Source: Siphonodentalium dalli (lineage: Eukaryota > Mollusca > Scaphopoda > Gadilida > Siphonodentaliidae). Taken from it: DNA of 64,000 nt. The notes beneath the pieces are model-generated. The model saw nothing but the letters and a program-made list of their open reading frames with translations. It had not been told where the DNA came from and made no database searches. Of this stretch, positions 1 to 11,789 are shown piece after piece; the stretch's first letter is position 1; each line of letters opens with the position of its first letter. A program made the translations under genes and the position numbers. The stretch lies in NCBI GenBank assembly GCA_032622095.1, contig CP136063.1, positions 217,019,982-217,083,981 on the forward strand. Direction: 5' to 3'.

Positions 1-1062
1 AGGATTTTGGATCATGTACGGTATTTAGGTTATTTTGAATTTCATCTAGGTATTGTTTTTTCGCATATTTTTTCATGTTATTTACCGAGTTTCTGTGTTT
101 TTATATTGGAACCAATGATTCGGCTGATTGTTTTTAATTGCTTTCCTTCTGCATCTGTCTCGTCGTCTAATTTCGAGTCTGATGCGAATGTCAAACCACG
201 GTTTGTCGTTTGGTCTTAAGGTAGCTATATGGTTTGGTACACACTTTTCAACTGTACTATTAATACTATTTTCAATAATTTATACTTTAGATTCTATTGA
301 ATATGCATCGTTTTTGTTCAAGACATTTGTACAGTCAACTGCCGAGAAAATCCGATTCATTTCATCAAAATCAACTAGTTTGTAATTCCAAATTCGGCGT
401 TTTATAGCAGGTGAAATGTCATAATCGCATGATATTGTGATGTATGTGGCTAGGTGGTCAGAGACTCCGGGTTCGATTGTGTCAGCGTCGAGTACGTTTA
501 TAGTTTTAGTTACAATGATGGGATCTAGAAGTGAGCTGCGAGTGGGGGAAATGCGCGTCGGCTTATCAATTACATTTTTCATGCTGAAGAAATCTATGGT
601 AGCTTGTAAAGTGCAGCTAGGCTGTAGAAGATCGCAGTTTAGGTCACCCACGATGATAACTGATTTATTAATATATAACGCAGATGCATGCTATGCTGGA
701 TTCGAGATTGGTCCAAAATGACGAGTCTGTGAAATTTTCAGAGCGATAGATAATACATAGTAAAAATGAAGAGCGTTTCGATTTTACTTCGAACCACATC
801 ACAGAGTTGGTGACACCGGTTAAACAGAATATTATCGGAGAAATAAACACACAGGCCTCCACCAGAGCTGTCCCTGTCTAGACGAGTTGGTCCCACATAT
901 CTATCCAATTTCAACGTGGAAGAGTTAAATGTCGGGTCAAGGTGTGTTTCAGTAAAACATAGAATATCATAATTATCCAATATATGAGTGATTTTTCCAA
1001 TCTCGTTTCGGATACTCCTTATGTTATAGTGGGAAATTGATAATTGATTTGTAGTTGACGTT
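1..1062 (-). pseudogene. LINE endonuclease and linker region, degraded, cut by window edge
   Basis: Read on the minus strand, about 1062 down to 1 encodes the apurinic-like (EEP) endonuclease of a non-LTR retrotransposon, the enzyme that nicks the target for reverse transcription. Seen: an N-terminal block of the form ISHYNIRSI near 1050-1010, then ILCFTETHLDP at about 960-920, a GGGLCVY block near 860, GDLNCD near 645 and GVSDH near 460, in the normal family order. After this comes the linker hallmark KPWFD near 200. The frame is interrupted: a shift near 750-780, another near 670, a TAA at about 278-280, and a shift near 90-100. No reverse transcriptase is visible because the element leaves the window on the left. 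It is a dead copy. The exact clade is unclear; a CR1/Jockey-like group is likely. Confidence 0.85.
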
Positions 1063-1559
1063 GCATCACTAGCAGCGCCAGGGTGTGTGTACGTCGCAAC
1101 TTATAGCTATAATCACTGATATGATTAATAATAACTTCACATCTACTCTTGGCATGGTGGAGCTTGACGGAAAAGAGTTGTCGCTCTTGTGTCGACGACT
1201 GTGCGATGGTCATCTGTGTGTGAATGATCCTATTCTCACGCGATAATCGTTTAGCGAGACACCCATTATTATCTTGCGTTGGTGGACGAATAATGCCGGA
1301 TTAGTATAGGTGCGGTGGTAGGTGATTTAAATAATCGTAAATCGGGCGATGGTGGCGTGGGGGAGGGGTCAATTTATGCTTATGTTTGGATGCGCAGTTA
1401 GAGGATGTATGTGGGTAGATAAGGGGTGGGGTGTTGGGATACGTATTACTAGGTGTGTGGGTTGGTGTGGATGAGAAGAGGAGAAAATGTCGGAAAATGA
1501 CTAAGATATGATGGAGAAGGCTGTCGATGGGAAACACACAGCAATAAAAAAGAGTGTCT
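1063..1559. other. Region without a recognisable gene
   Basis: This may hold the 5' part of the adjacent minus-strand LINE, but no frame is convincing. A GT-rich, low-complexity stretch at about 1350-1470 opens a spurious minus-strand frame rich in Pro, His and Thr. Confidence 0.4.
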
Positions 1560-2945
1560 CTGTAACCGACTTGGGAGCTAACCAGTTGCATGGGACCTCG
1601 GTGGATTCCGCTGAACTGTTCCCGGTAAAGTGCTGAACGGGATTTTGAACTGCTTAACTGGGGTGTAGGTCGGTCAAATCGTATGTTCTTCCTGTATTTC
1701 CTTATGGACCATCGATAAAAGGTCATTTGCACAACATATACTCGAATATCTTCGTTAAATATCAGATAGACGGAGAATCTGATGAACTTTTCCCGATAAA
1801 GTGCTGAACGGGATTTTTAACTGATGAACTGGGGTGAACGCCGGCCAAATTGTTTTCTCTCCATGTATCTGATTATGGCCCACCAATTACAGGTCATTTA
1901 CATCACATACACCCAAATATGTTCGTTAAAAATCGGTTAAACTGAGTTTTGGAGATTCTGCTGAACTCAGTGCTCCTGTTAAATTTGCTAAACGGAATTA
2001 TGAACTGCTGAATTGGGGTGTTGGCCGGTCAAATCGTGTTTTCTTCCTGTATTTCATTATGGACCATCGATAATAAAAAAAAAGTCATTTGCACAACATA
2101 TTCCAGTCTATATTCGTTAAAAATCGGTTAAACTGAGTTTTGGATAATCTGCTGAACTGTTCCCGATAAAGTGCTGAACGGGATTTTGAACTGCTGAACT
2201 GGAGTAGACGTCGGCCAAATGGTTTTCTATTCGTGTATTTAGTTATGGCACATCGATTACAAGTCATTTGCACAACATATTCCAGTCTATATTCGTCAAA
2301 AATCGGTTAAACTGAGTTTTGGAGAATCTGCTGAACTGTTCCCGGTAAAGTGCTGAACGGGATTTTGAACTGGTGTGGACGTCGGCCAAATTGTTTTCTA
2401 TGCATGTATCTGGTTATGGGCCACAGATTACACGCAATTTGTATCACCTACACCCGAATACCTGCTTTAAAAATTAGTTAAACTGAGTTTAGGAAATTCT
2501 GCTGAACTGTTCCCGATAAAGTGCTGAACGGGAGTTTGAACTGCTGAACTGGAGCGAAGGTCGGTCAAATCGTGTTTTCTTCCTGTATTTCCTTATTGAC
2601 CATCGATAAAAAGTCATTTGCACAACATATACCCGACTATCCTCGTTAAAAATAATCGATTAAACTGCGTTCGGGGAATCTGCTGAACGGAATTTTGAAC
2701 TGCTGAATTGGGGTGGAGCAACGTTGGTCAAAGGATTTTCCCTCATTGCATATGGTAATGGCCCATTGATAACAAGTCATTTGCACAACCTAAACTCTAC
2801 TAACTTCGTTATAATTGAGTTAAACTGCGTTCGTGATAATCTGCTGAACTGCAGCCGCCGTACTTCTGAACGGGATTTTGAACAGATGAACGGGCATTGC
2901 GGGCGGTCACAATGTGTCCTCTTCCTGTATTGGCGGTAACCTGCT
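1560..2945. repeat. Satellite-like tandem array, about 170-186 bp unit, 8 copies
   Basis: The landmark tgctgaacgggattttgaac (or a close variant) recurs at 1631, 1802, 1986, 2172, 2351, 2522, 2691 and 2864, giving spacings of 171, 184, 186, 179, 171, 169 and 173. Each unit also carries aagtcatttgcacaacatat and a gttaaactgagtt block. The copies are diverged by indels, and the unit at 2641-2700 lacks about 24 bp around the landmark. The period is near nucleosome length. Small frames in the array are by-products. Confidence 0.9.
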
Positions 2946-3077
2946 GATCATCTGCTGATTCAGCGTTTTAGGTACACCCCGGAATTTTACGCTCCATAAT
3001 CATCGCTGATATCTCAGAACTAAGCTGATTCACTCACACGCGATGTTAATTGATATATTTATCTCAGTTCGTTGACT

Positions 3078-3551
3078 TTAAAGGTACGGTTGGCCTTGGC
3101 GGTGGGTATCCTGTAAAAATATTTCCACCCGTCAAAAACAGCCACAAACAGAAAGAACATCAAAATGTAGACCGACTTTGTCCGTATACAAATAAGAAAT
3201 ATCGCATAAACAATATGTTATTGTCATTTGTTTGACCATTGTTATGTAAACAAAAGCATAAAAAGTTACTTTTCTGGTGTTTGTTTATATTATGATGGTA
3301 AACATAAAGAGCGTTCTTTGTTGGTGAATTCCTGATATGGAACAAATAAAGAGCGTTTATGCCATTTATGTGTGATTAGCCAGTAGCATTGTGTTGTCTT
3401 CTGTAACACAATCAGGCTCTTGCTTGGGTAAAATATACGCGATAGTCATGGTATATATGAACGAAACTCTATGCATTTTAATGTTTTTCTGTTTTTGGTG
3501 ATTGGAACAAATATGAATATTTTCGACAACTAAGGCCTCACGTGCCTTTAA
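3078..3551. mobile_element. TTAA-flanked miniature element, family 1 (copy a)
   Basis: The element is bounded by TTAA at both ends, with inverted ends of the type TTAAAGGTACGG at the left and its partner CGTGCCTTTAA at the right. The inside is shared with copies at 7956, 16524 and 28478, including a gttatgtaaacaaaag block and two ataaagagcgtt motifs. There is no transposase frame. TTAA duplication is the hallmark of piggyBac-type transposases, so this is inferred to be a non-autonomous piggyBac-like element. Confidence 0.8.
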
Positions 3552-4790
3552 CGAGAGATCCAACATAACAAATAAACTTGTATGTGAACACGAAAAATAA
3601 AACGATTGTTGCATGAGTACAATTTGCGAAAATCTACATTATCCTGAGAAGAATGTGTTCCGTTTCCCTGAGCATGAGTTGTCGATTCACAGCTCATGTT
3701 TGTTTATGTATCAATTTATTTATGTTCCTAATTTGCAGAAGTATTGAATCATTGATTTAATATTCGTGCAGATGAGACGCTCATTTTTTTCTATTGTCTC
3801 ATACGGCGTTGTTTCGTTTCCCATGGCGAACACGAGAATATCATGCTTATGTTTCTGTTACTCACATGTCATCGCTGTAGTAACGCGTACTCATCGAATT
3901 TACCTTCCTCCGTCTACTTGAAGGTTGACACAATTTCTGAAAATATATTTGAATTGAATTACATGTATTGGCAATTTATCAATCTTCGTGACTCCATTAA
4001 ACAGACATGGCTCATTCGAGCTTTCAAGTTATGTTTACGTATAGGAGGCATAAGATAGGTTGAAAAATACATGAAATATTGATTTCCGGCTTCATATGCT
4101 CTGAAAAAATACTTGCCATGCTATCAGCCATTTTCCATTTTCTCAAAGAAGTTAAACTCACGCTCTTTATTTCTACCATATCAGGGATAGACTAACACGA
4201 ACGCTCTTTTCTATTCCACGCGTGCCGAGCATGAGTCGTTCTGGGGCATATAATGCACGTATACACTTATTTCGATACCGTGGAAAATTCAAAATCTAAT
4301 ATTATTAAGTGTATTTTGGAGCCCAAAAACCGCCAAGTGGATGATCATTAAAAACAGACACTGTTTATTCAACAACATAACTTTTATTGTGAATTAAGAA
4401 TCAACATATTTACAACTGATGATGAAATTTAAATATTTTACAATCAACAATTGGTATTGTTATCCATCCCTTAACTAACACTCTTTCTGATTGGGTCGAA
4501 TCGAGTCCTATATATATGACTTTTTTTTTAATTATCGGGACTGCGTGATATATATTGAATAATCTGGTGGATTTAGCAGACGTTTCACTTCCGCGTCGAG
4601 TTTATTTTTCATTTCCGTGTTTACTGTTCCAAATCATGCTTTCTGAGGATCAAATACAGGCTTTTATATAGAGTCAAGTACCGACACATACCAAAAATAA
4701 ACACAAAAGTGTTATTCCCAAAATTTGGATAAACATACAGATGGATAATAAAACTCATTATACAATATAGTGTACAGCATGTGTTTTTCT
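3552..4790. other. No gene or repeat recognised
   Basis: AT-rich sequence with only short frames. Nothing in it could be supported as a feature. Confidence 0.5.
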
Positions 4791-4791
4791 T

Positions 4792-4884
4792 GTACTCGTC
4801 CAGGTTGTGGTGAAAAGTAATATTGGACTCGACACTGCGCTTCTCGTCCAATATGACTTTTCACCACAACTTGGACTCGTACAA
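4792..4884. repeat. Near-perfect palindrome, about 40-bp arms
   Basis: The arm beginning TGTACTCGTCCAGGTTGTGG is repeated in inverse at about 4842-4884, around a short centre (cactgcgct). It lies at the downstream end of the broken protease remnant and extends a minus-strand frame by chance. A foldback insertion is likely. Confidence 0.8.
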
Positions 4885-4889
4885 TATAA

Positions 4890-5700
4890 TACAATGAAAA
4901 TAGTTACATTTGGTAATAAGATTTCATCAGTAATTAAGTTCACAATAAGCTTTACAAGTTTGTGAAGTACATGCTTTGGGTAATGTTTCTGCTTTTCGCA
5001 TGGATCCGTAGATTCGTTGGAGCCAATCGAGTACTTTTCTATATATTTTTTTAAATAGTCACCATCAAATGTTTTGTCAACTATTACATTTATAGCGTAG
5101 CCGCTTTTCAAGAAATGTGGAGCAAATATCCGATATGTACCGTGGTGCTGTAGACACCCAACGTTAATTTTACATTCGATGGCCTTTCTTTGAATGAATG
5201 ATTTGATATATTAACCAATAACTGTTAATCCAAACGAATCGAACTATGTAGCAATGTTTCCATCGAAGAAAATTGTAACCCAGTGTTCCGGTTTTTATGT
5301 GTGCGCATTTACTATGTATGTTTTTACATGGTGAGGTTTCTCGTGTGGTAACTGATCTTTTGGGCATACCAACAATGAGTAGAGGTAAGACGATTTGTCT
5401 AGTATATGCCGATGTTCGCTAGTGTTCATCTTTGTAATATGTGTGCACTTTTTCAGACCACAAGCCAATAAAAGCAAAATTAAATTTGGTAGTTTACAAG
5501 AACGACGTCCTTCATATCTTTCCAAAGTCTGAATGCTCCAGATTTCTCTTGTAGTATAAACGATTCTATTTCTGGATACCATTGTTCAATAACTCGATAA
5601 ATATCCAATTCTTGTAGTCCTAAATCAATGAACATATCCGTCCATTGCGTCGAAAGTGTCAGAAGACAAAGTAAATGTCGAGACTGACTTTGATTATCTA
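4890..5700 (-). pseudogene. Adenain/Ulp1-like cysteine protease remnant, probably from a Polinton-type element
   Basis: Reading right to left, one frame can be followed from about 5690 to 4890. It shows an N-terminal helical region (about 5690-5480), then an HW motif near 5285-5290, a FDSFG block near 5235 and a GxxFAPHFL-like block near 5120. This order and spacing match the His-Asp-Gln-Cys protease fold of adenovirus proteases and their relatives in Polinton/Maverick elements, where the enzyme matures capsid proteins. At least three in-frame stops interrupt it: between the lead-in and HW, just before FDSFG, and about seven residues after FDSFG. The position expected for the catalytic Cys is not Cys. 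It is clearly dead. A cellular Ulp1-like origin cannot be excluded. No Polinton polymerase, integrase or capsid gene is visible nearby. Confidence 0.55.
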
Positions 5701-6185
5701 TTTTACACCCCTCACAGTTGAGTCATACTTCCTTGGAAACCTGATTCTGTATTTCAACAACGAAACATATCTCGAAAGTTTTCCGAACTTTGCTAAGAGT
5801 TGCAAAACGGTTTGGAATGAAACTGAGTCCTCCAACTTGCAATCTCAATGTTTATTCCCAATGCAATCCATCCATGAACATGTGTATAATATGTGATCAG
5901 TATTTTTGTCAAAAGTGATGCAAATATGTGTAAAATATCTGCTAATAAAGGGGTTAAATGTCGACAAATGAATAAGTCAACTGAACCACGCGACTAACCA
6001 ATGATCTAAATTTGTTACTCAGCCCAAAACAACTATTTCAAATGCATATGTACACAAATAAACGACGCATTTATCAAATTATGTGTTATTTTTTTCGTTC
6101 CGTATATATATGACAAAATGTACTCATACTCAAAGTACCTTAACTATATCCAGGAACAAATGACATCTTAGTACAACTCTGTATA
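5701..6185. other. No gene recognised
   Basis: A short + frame at 5675-5896 is antisense to the protease remnant and has no family features. The rest is AT-rich, with nothing supportable. Confidence 0.45.
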
Positions 6186-6480
6186 TCCTCTCTATTGTAT
6201 ATAAACTTTGGTTGGGGTTAGAGAGAGAGAGAGAGATAGAGAGAGCGAGATAGATAGAGAGAGAGAGATGTTTATTCCTCCAAACATGGAGACAATATGA
6301 TACAATATATACATGCACAAATAAACTGTTGGCATATATACACAATACAAATTAACTTTAGAAGGCTCATTTGAAGTCATTAGTTTTACTCAAGTAATCC
6401 CTCCACCAAACGGTGTCCGTGCGGACATGACTTAATTCCTCAAGTACCAATTAAGACACCAGGAGGTCGGATGACTTTAG
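6186..6480 (-). mobile_element. 3' end of a retroelement with (GA)n tail, antisense
   Basis: A (GA)n microsatellite at 6219-6269 is followed by gatgtttattcctccaaaca. The same block recurs at 60600-60738, also next to GA repeats. On the minus strand it reads as a 3' end of the kind ...AATAAACATC(TC)n, typical of LINE or SINE tails. No coding part is attached. Confidence 0.55.
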
Positions 6481-7099
6481 AGTCACCATATAAAAGACCG
6501 AAAAATAGTTCACATATATAATAATAATTATAAATTGAGTGTACTTCAGTTTGCAGATAAGGCAAACGACACTGTAATACTTTAGTCTATTTACTAATTT
6601 CAAATTGGGTTATGCGAAAGCCACAGCGGTCTACAAGTTTGTGCACTAATATACACTATATACATATGGGTTCATCGCCTCGATTGTATTCTTCTAACTC
6701 GTCTTTTTAGTTGTCTTTTCTGGCATCATATTTAGCACTGCGGTCAATTGCGAAATTACTAAATTGTGTGATATGCAGGCAAGGGACACAACATGCTTCA
6801 GTGATTGTCGATAAACGACATTTATTCAACAACACGAGCACAACTATGACCATATAAGTTTATTTTGTTATTCTTTCGAGTTATGATTTAATGAAATAGC
6901 AATAAAATGGTAGAGTATCCCAAATACCATCCATCCACCGGTGTTATTAGTGTGTGTATGGATATTTTCGTTTTAAATATGACTTGTTGCGTGTCTCCAT
7001 ATAAGCACACCCTCATACACACATAAATTTATTAATTAATTTAATATAATTATACCATATTAATATTTTTAATGACTTGGGTTAATGATGGCAATATCA
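6481..7099. other. No gene recognised
   Basis: AT-rich sequence with short runs of simple repeat. No supportable feature. Confidence 0.4.
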
Positions 7100-7306
7100 A
7101 TAAATTGTACGATTTAAGTGACTGTGAGCAATTTTGCTTTGCGTCGCTTAATATTATTGACTTTCTTCCGGGATATTAATGCAATGTTTATTGCGATATC
7201 GGCGAACAGAAGTCACACAAAACATATAATCGAGAGCTGTGACCACCCCCTACTGTGAAGTAGATTATTGAGGAACCAGTATTAACAACGAAATATATCC
7301 CCTACC
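7100..7306. repeat. Dispersed repeat shared with 32150-32360
   Basis: The block containing caatgtttattgcgatatcg, a gaccac..cctactgtga motif and a ccagtattaacaa motif occurs in the same order and orientation at 32150-32360. Here it is cut at a TTAA by the miniature element that starts at 7307; at 32350 it continues. No coding potential is seen. Confidence 0.7.
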
Positions 7307-7959
7307 TTAAAGGGGTACTGTACACTAAGATAGGCGATTTTTTTATTTACTCCCATTGAAATAACTTTCAAGTTAGATTGTGTTCGTGTTTTTATGAGTT
7401 TCGTATAAACCTAATTTAGCGAAGAAAATATTGATCTTGGAAACACAAATATTACGATTTCAAACTACGCGCCATGTTTTTGACCTTCACCGGAGAAGAC
7501 GCAGGTCGCAGGAAGAACCGGAAGTTCATTGCTCACAGCTTCGATTGATGCATTGAATCTCTTCCATCGAACAATCTCACTCCCTATAAAATACTTGACG
7601 CTTTATGACTCTTGTTTCTTTCTCCTTTTTTCCCGAATCAGTTATAACGGGCCTTCTTTTGCAGGTAACATGTTATGTTTGCAACTCAATAATGTTCGCG
7701 AATGGCCGTCGATAAAAGACACGCAACATATGCGATTTCAAGAACGGTAACTCGTAATGGCATAATTCTCCATTTTATGACTCCAGCCATAAATGAATTT
7801 ATATTAAATAATTCAATTTTACTTTTACGATAGCCTGTTAACCGGAACGTTTTCAGTAGACATCGTCGACTCAAATTAGTCATTTTATAATATAATATTC
7901 ATATTAGATCGCTATTGTCACTGGGAATTTATTGAAATTGGGGTACAGTACCCCTTTAA
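7307..7959. mobile_element. TTAA-flanked miniature element, family 2 (copy a)
   Basis: The inverted ends are TTAAAGGGGTACTGTAC at the left and GTACAGTACCCCTTTAA at the right, an almost exact pair bounded by TTAA. The second copy is at 61224-61453. Inside are only short frames. Its right TTAA (7956-7959) is also the left TTAA of the family 1 copy that follows. Confidence 0.85.
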
Positions 7960-8457
7960 AGATACGGTTGGCTTTGGCGGTGGGTATCCTGTGAAAATAT
8001 TTCCACCCGTCAAAAACCGCCACAAACAGAAAGAACATCAAAATGTAGACAGACTTTGTCCGTATACAAATAAGAAATATCGCATAAACTGTATGGTATT
8101 GACATATGTTTGACCATTGTTATGTAAACAAAAGCATAAAAAGTTACTTTCCTGGTGTTTGTTTATATTATGATGGTAAACATAAAGAGCGTTTTTTGTT
8201 GGTGAATTCCTGATATGGAATTAATAAAGAGCGTTTATGCCATTTGTATGTGATTAGCCAGTAGCATTCTGCTGTCTTCTGTAACACAATCGTACTCTTG
8301 CTTAGGTAAAATATAGTAGGTCTTTATGATAACATGCTGTTTACGCGAAGGTCATGGTATATATGAACGAAACTGTATGCGTTTTAATGTTTTTCTGTTT
8401 ACGGTGATTGGAACAAATATGAATATTTTCGACAACAAAGGCCGCACGTGCCTTTAA
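7956..8457. mobile_element. TTAA-flanked miniature element, family 1 (copy b)
   Basis: Very similar to the copy at 3078-3551 through its whole length, with the same inverted ends (TTAAAGATACGG at the left, CACGTGCCTTTAA at the right) and internal motifs. It abuts family 2 on a shared TTAA and ends 22 bp before a truncated LINE. Confidence 0.85.
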
Positions 8458-8479
8458 TTGCACTCAGTCAAATAGCATG

Positions 8480-11170
8480 ATGAATGCCATTGCAAAATAT
8501 TATGACCGATGCTGCGGGCAAAACATTTGGAACTTTCGTTCCTGGGCGACAACATAATAATATTGCCCCAGATAAAAATAAACCTTGGTTTGACCAGGAT
8601 TGTAAACAGGCTAGGAAGCAGTTTAACATATCAAAACGCGAATATAACCGTGATAAATCTGAATCAAATAAAGAATTACTAAAAGATGTTGGAAAGATTT
8701 ATAGAAAAATGATGGATTCAAAAATTAAAAGCCTGAAAGAAAAACATGTATCAGAGCTTAGATATCTCTGTCAGACAGAAACCAAAGGTTTCTGGGAAAA
8801 ACTCCATAGCATGTGCGATAATTCCAAAACATCTGAGTCAAAAGTAAATCTTGACGAATTTGCAGCACATTTCCAGTCACTAAACTGTATAGAAGAGCTT
8901 GATGATCTTTCACGTTTCGTGAGCGATGATTATGATCCATCGGATAGCTCTTATTTAAATAATCCTATATCGGAGGAGGAAATTAAGACTGCCATATTGA
9001 GGCTTAAAAATGGAAAGGCAAGTGGTTATGACCAGCTATGTAATGAATATTTCAAATCGACTTTAGATATGTTTATGCCAGTTTATGATTTATTATTTAA
9101 TTTGATTCTGAACTGTGGTATTTTCCCACTAGGGTGGGCGATAGGTATGATAAAACCTATCTATAAAAAATCTGGGGACCCCAAAAATCCAGATTCATAC
9201 CGTGGTATAACACTGCTAAGCTGTTTCTCGAAGATATTCACATCAATACTTAATAGCAGACTAGTAGCATTTTCCGAAGAATTCGAGATTATCTTGAAAA
9301 CACAAACCGGATTTAGAAAAGGACACTCCACGATAGATAACATATTCATATTACAGAGTATAATAGATCTCTATTTATCAAGTGGCAAGAAACTTTATTG
9401 TATCTTTATAGACTTTAGAAAAGCATTTGATACGATTTGGAGGGACGCATTGTGGCTAAAAATGATGAACTATGATATTAATGGTAAAGTCCTAAATATT
9501 ATAAAGGATATGTATGGCAAAATTAAAATTTGTGTCAGAGACAACAACTCTATGTCTGACTTTTTTGTAAGTAATATGGGCCTATTTCAAGATGAAATAA
9601 TGTCACCTTTCTTATTTTCTCTCTATGTAAATGATTTACAAAGTTTTTTGTATGATTGTGCAATAGACCCTCTGAAATTTATAGATGAATCATATATGCA
9701 AAATGTCGGCTGCTTTATTAAATTGTTATGTATTTTATATGCCGACGATACAGTTCTATTTTCTGACGACGAAGATAATATGCATAGGGCTCTCCTCGCC
9801 TTTGCCGATTATGCAGAAGCTTGGAAACTTCAAGTCAATACAAATAAGACCAAATTAATGATTTTCACGAAGAAGTGGTCAAAAAATCTTCCCACATTCA
9901 TGTATAGAGGCTGTGTTCTAGAAATAGTTAAAGAATTCACTTATTTAGGGGTTAAATTATTTTATAATGGTCGCTTCTGCCAGAACATAAAGAAAACGGT
10001 TAATTCTGCAACGAGAGCCACGTACGGACTGCTTAATAAGGTCCGAAAACTAAACTTACCCATTGATATTATGCTTGATTTATTCGATAAGATTATTTTA
10101 CCTATTTTACTGTATGGGAGTGAGATATGGTGTTTTGAACGTATTCAAAGTGTAGAGACACTACATCTAAAATTTTGTAAGATGGTTTCGTCCATCAAAA
10201 TGAGTACCCCCAATTACATAGTTTATGCAGAATTCGCACGACACCCCGTGTCTATAGAAATAACATGCCGAGCTCTGACATATTGGTCAAAGCTCGTATC
10301 GAGTAACGGCTCTGAGCTAGCTAAGAATATTTATACCTTAATTTATCAGACACATGAGATGAACTCACAGACAGCAGACAAAAATAACTCCAAATGGTTA
10401 TGTTTTGTCAAAAATGCTCTTTATGATTTGAAATTGCAATCAAAGTGGATCACCCTGACGGGCCTGACCGCTACTGAACTGAGAAATGCAAAAACTGTTC
10501 TCAAACAACGTCATTGGGACGCACTACTCGTTGACATAAACACATCTGCTTCATCGAGGGCCCAATTTTATAGTTTTATTAAAACTGACTACGGTTACCC
10601 AAATTACTTGAAGATTTTGCCGTCTAATCTATCGATATACCTCTTGAAACTCAGAACTGCAATTCATAACAATTCATAAACTGCCTATAGAGTGCGCAAG
10701 ATGGAAGAAATCTCAGAATGATAATGACAATAGGATATGCACCATATGTGGAGAATATTTAGGAGACGAATACCATTTAGTTATTATATGCAGTCATTTG
10801 GATGAAATCAGAAAACAATATATCCCTGAGTACTTTTGGAAGAACCCTACGAGAGAGAAATTCCATGGTCTCCTATCTCTTCAAAATATAAGCCTCATAA
10901 AAAGACTATTCATATTCCTAAGGTGTGCCTTTAAGAAGGTGTCTTATACTATATAATCGAAATCATTTATTGTTATGGGTGAACACATGTAATTATCATA
11001 CTTGTTAAGTTTATCGCCTATTATTGTGTAATCTAATTTAATTACTGCTGTGTATATGAAATGAACAATGATTAATGTGATATTCAAAGTTGTGTACATA
11101 GTGTATATACGTTTTTCTTGTTTCACTGTTATGTGACTTATGCAATAAATCAATCAATCAATCAAACAAT
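8480..11170 (+). mobile_element. 5'-truncated LINE insertion with (ATCA)n tail
   Basis: The insertion starts inside the linker before the reverse transcriptase, so the endonuclease is absent. It ends in a (caat)n tail at about 11140-11166, after an untranslated region of about 180 bp. The 8-bp string ATAGCATG occurs at 8472-8479 and again at 11171-11178 and is a candidate target-site duplication. The tail type and the coding features fit a mollusc-style LINE of the Nimb/I or Jockey supergroup; this assignment is inferred. Confidence 0.85.
8484..10956 (+). pseudogene. LINE reverse transcriptase ORF2, frameshifted and with a degenerate motif
   Basis: A frame of 731 codons (8484-10679) covers the KPWFD linker (about residue 33), a reverse transcriptase palm with IDFRKAFD (catalytic Asp at about residue 310), SPFLFSLYVNDL (about 375) and the active-site YADD (419-422), then the thumb. 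The block usually ending RQGE before SP reads GLFQDE at 366-371, so conserved Arg and Gly are lost. The frame closes at 10677-10679, where a 10-bp tandem duplication (aattcataac, then aattcataaa) shifts it. The original C-terminus continues in another frame to the stop at 10954-10956 and contains the CxxC...H...C knuckle (C at 10738 and 10747) common at LINE ends. The ATG at 8484 is only the first in an open stretch; the true protein began further upstream in the complete element. The copy is expected to be inactive. Confidence 0.9.
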
Positions 11171-11179
11171 ATAGCATGC

Positions 11180-11789
11180 CTTTAGAATGCACATGCAATG
11201 AATTTGACACCGTGAATTACCTTATATGTTTTCTGAGTCAGACTGTGCTCCCTTCGCCAGAACAGTGTATATTTACATTCGAAGTAACGCGTGAATGGTT
11301 TAAAATATCAACCCAACCATCGATGTTGTGTCTGGTCGCCAGCACGTATTGTAGTGTTTTGAAGAGGAACTTTAATAACGATGTTAGTTACACGCACATG
11401 CTGGCATATGATTGTTAAGTGCTTTCAAATTATGCACTGCGCTACATTGTGTCCGACACTCTTGGTTTACCATGCACTGTACCCACTTGGTAGTGTTTTG
11501 ATCTGACGAATTCTGTCCAGCGTGAAATAAATGGCCTTGATATGTTTGTCGACCAGGTCATCTTTCTAATTATATTTCATGTCCTTTAATATCACGGTGG
11601 CTACCAATCTAATTCACATCTGTTTTTTGGACTCACTTGAGATATATTGTGCGCATGTAACAAATCAATATGCAAATAAATAAAAAATAATAAAATAAAA
11701 ATAGTTTCAAATATAACATTTGTATTCTTAACATAACGTCATACAATCTTGAAAGAAATGTGTTTATTCCCTGATTTACAGATATGAGC
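11180..11789. other. No gene recognised
   Basis: An 80-codon frame at 11176-11418 has no family features. The rest is AT-rich non-coding sequence. Confidence 0.4.

Noticed and set aside
1301-1732. 143-codon minus-strand frame with Pro/Thr/His-rich end
   Set aside because: Half is satellite sequence and half a GT-rich simple stretch.
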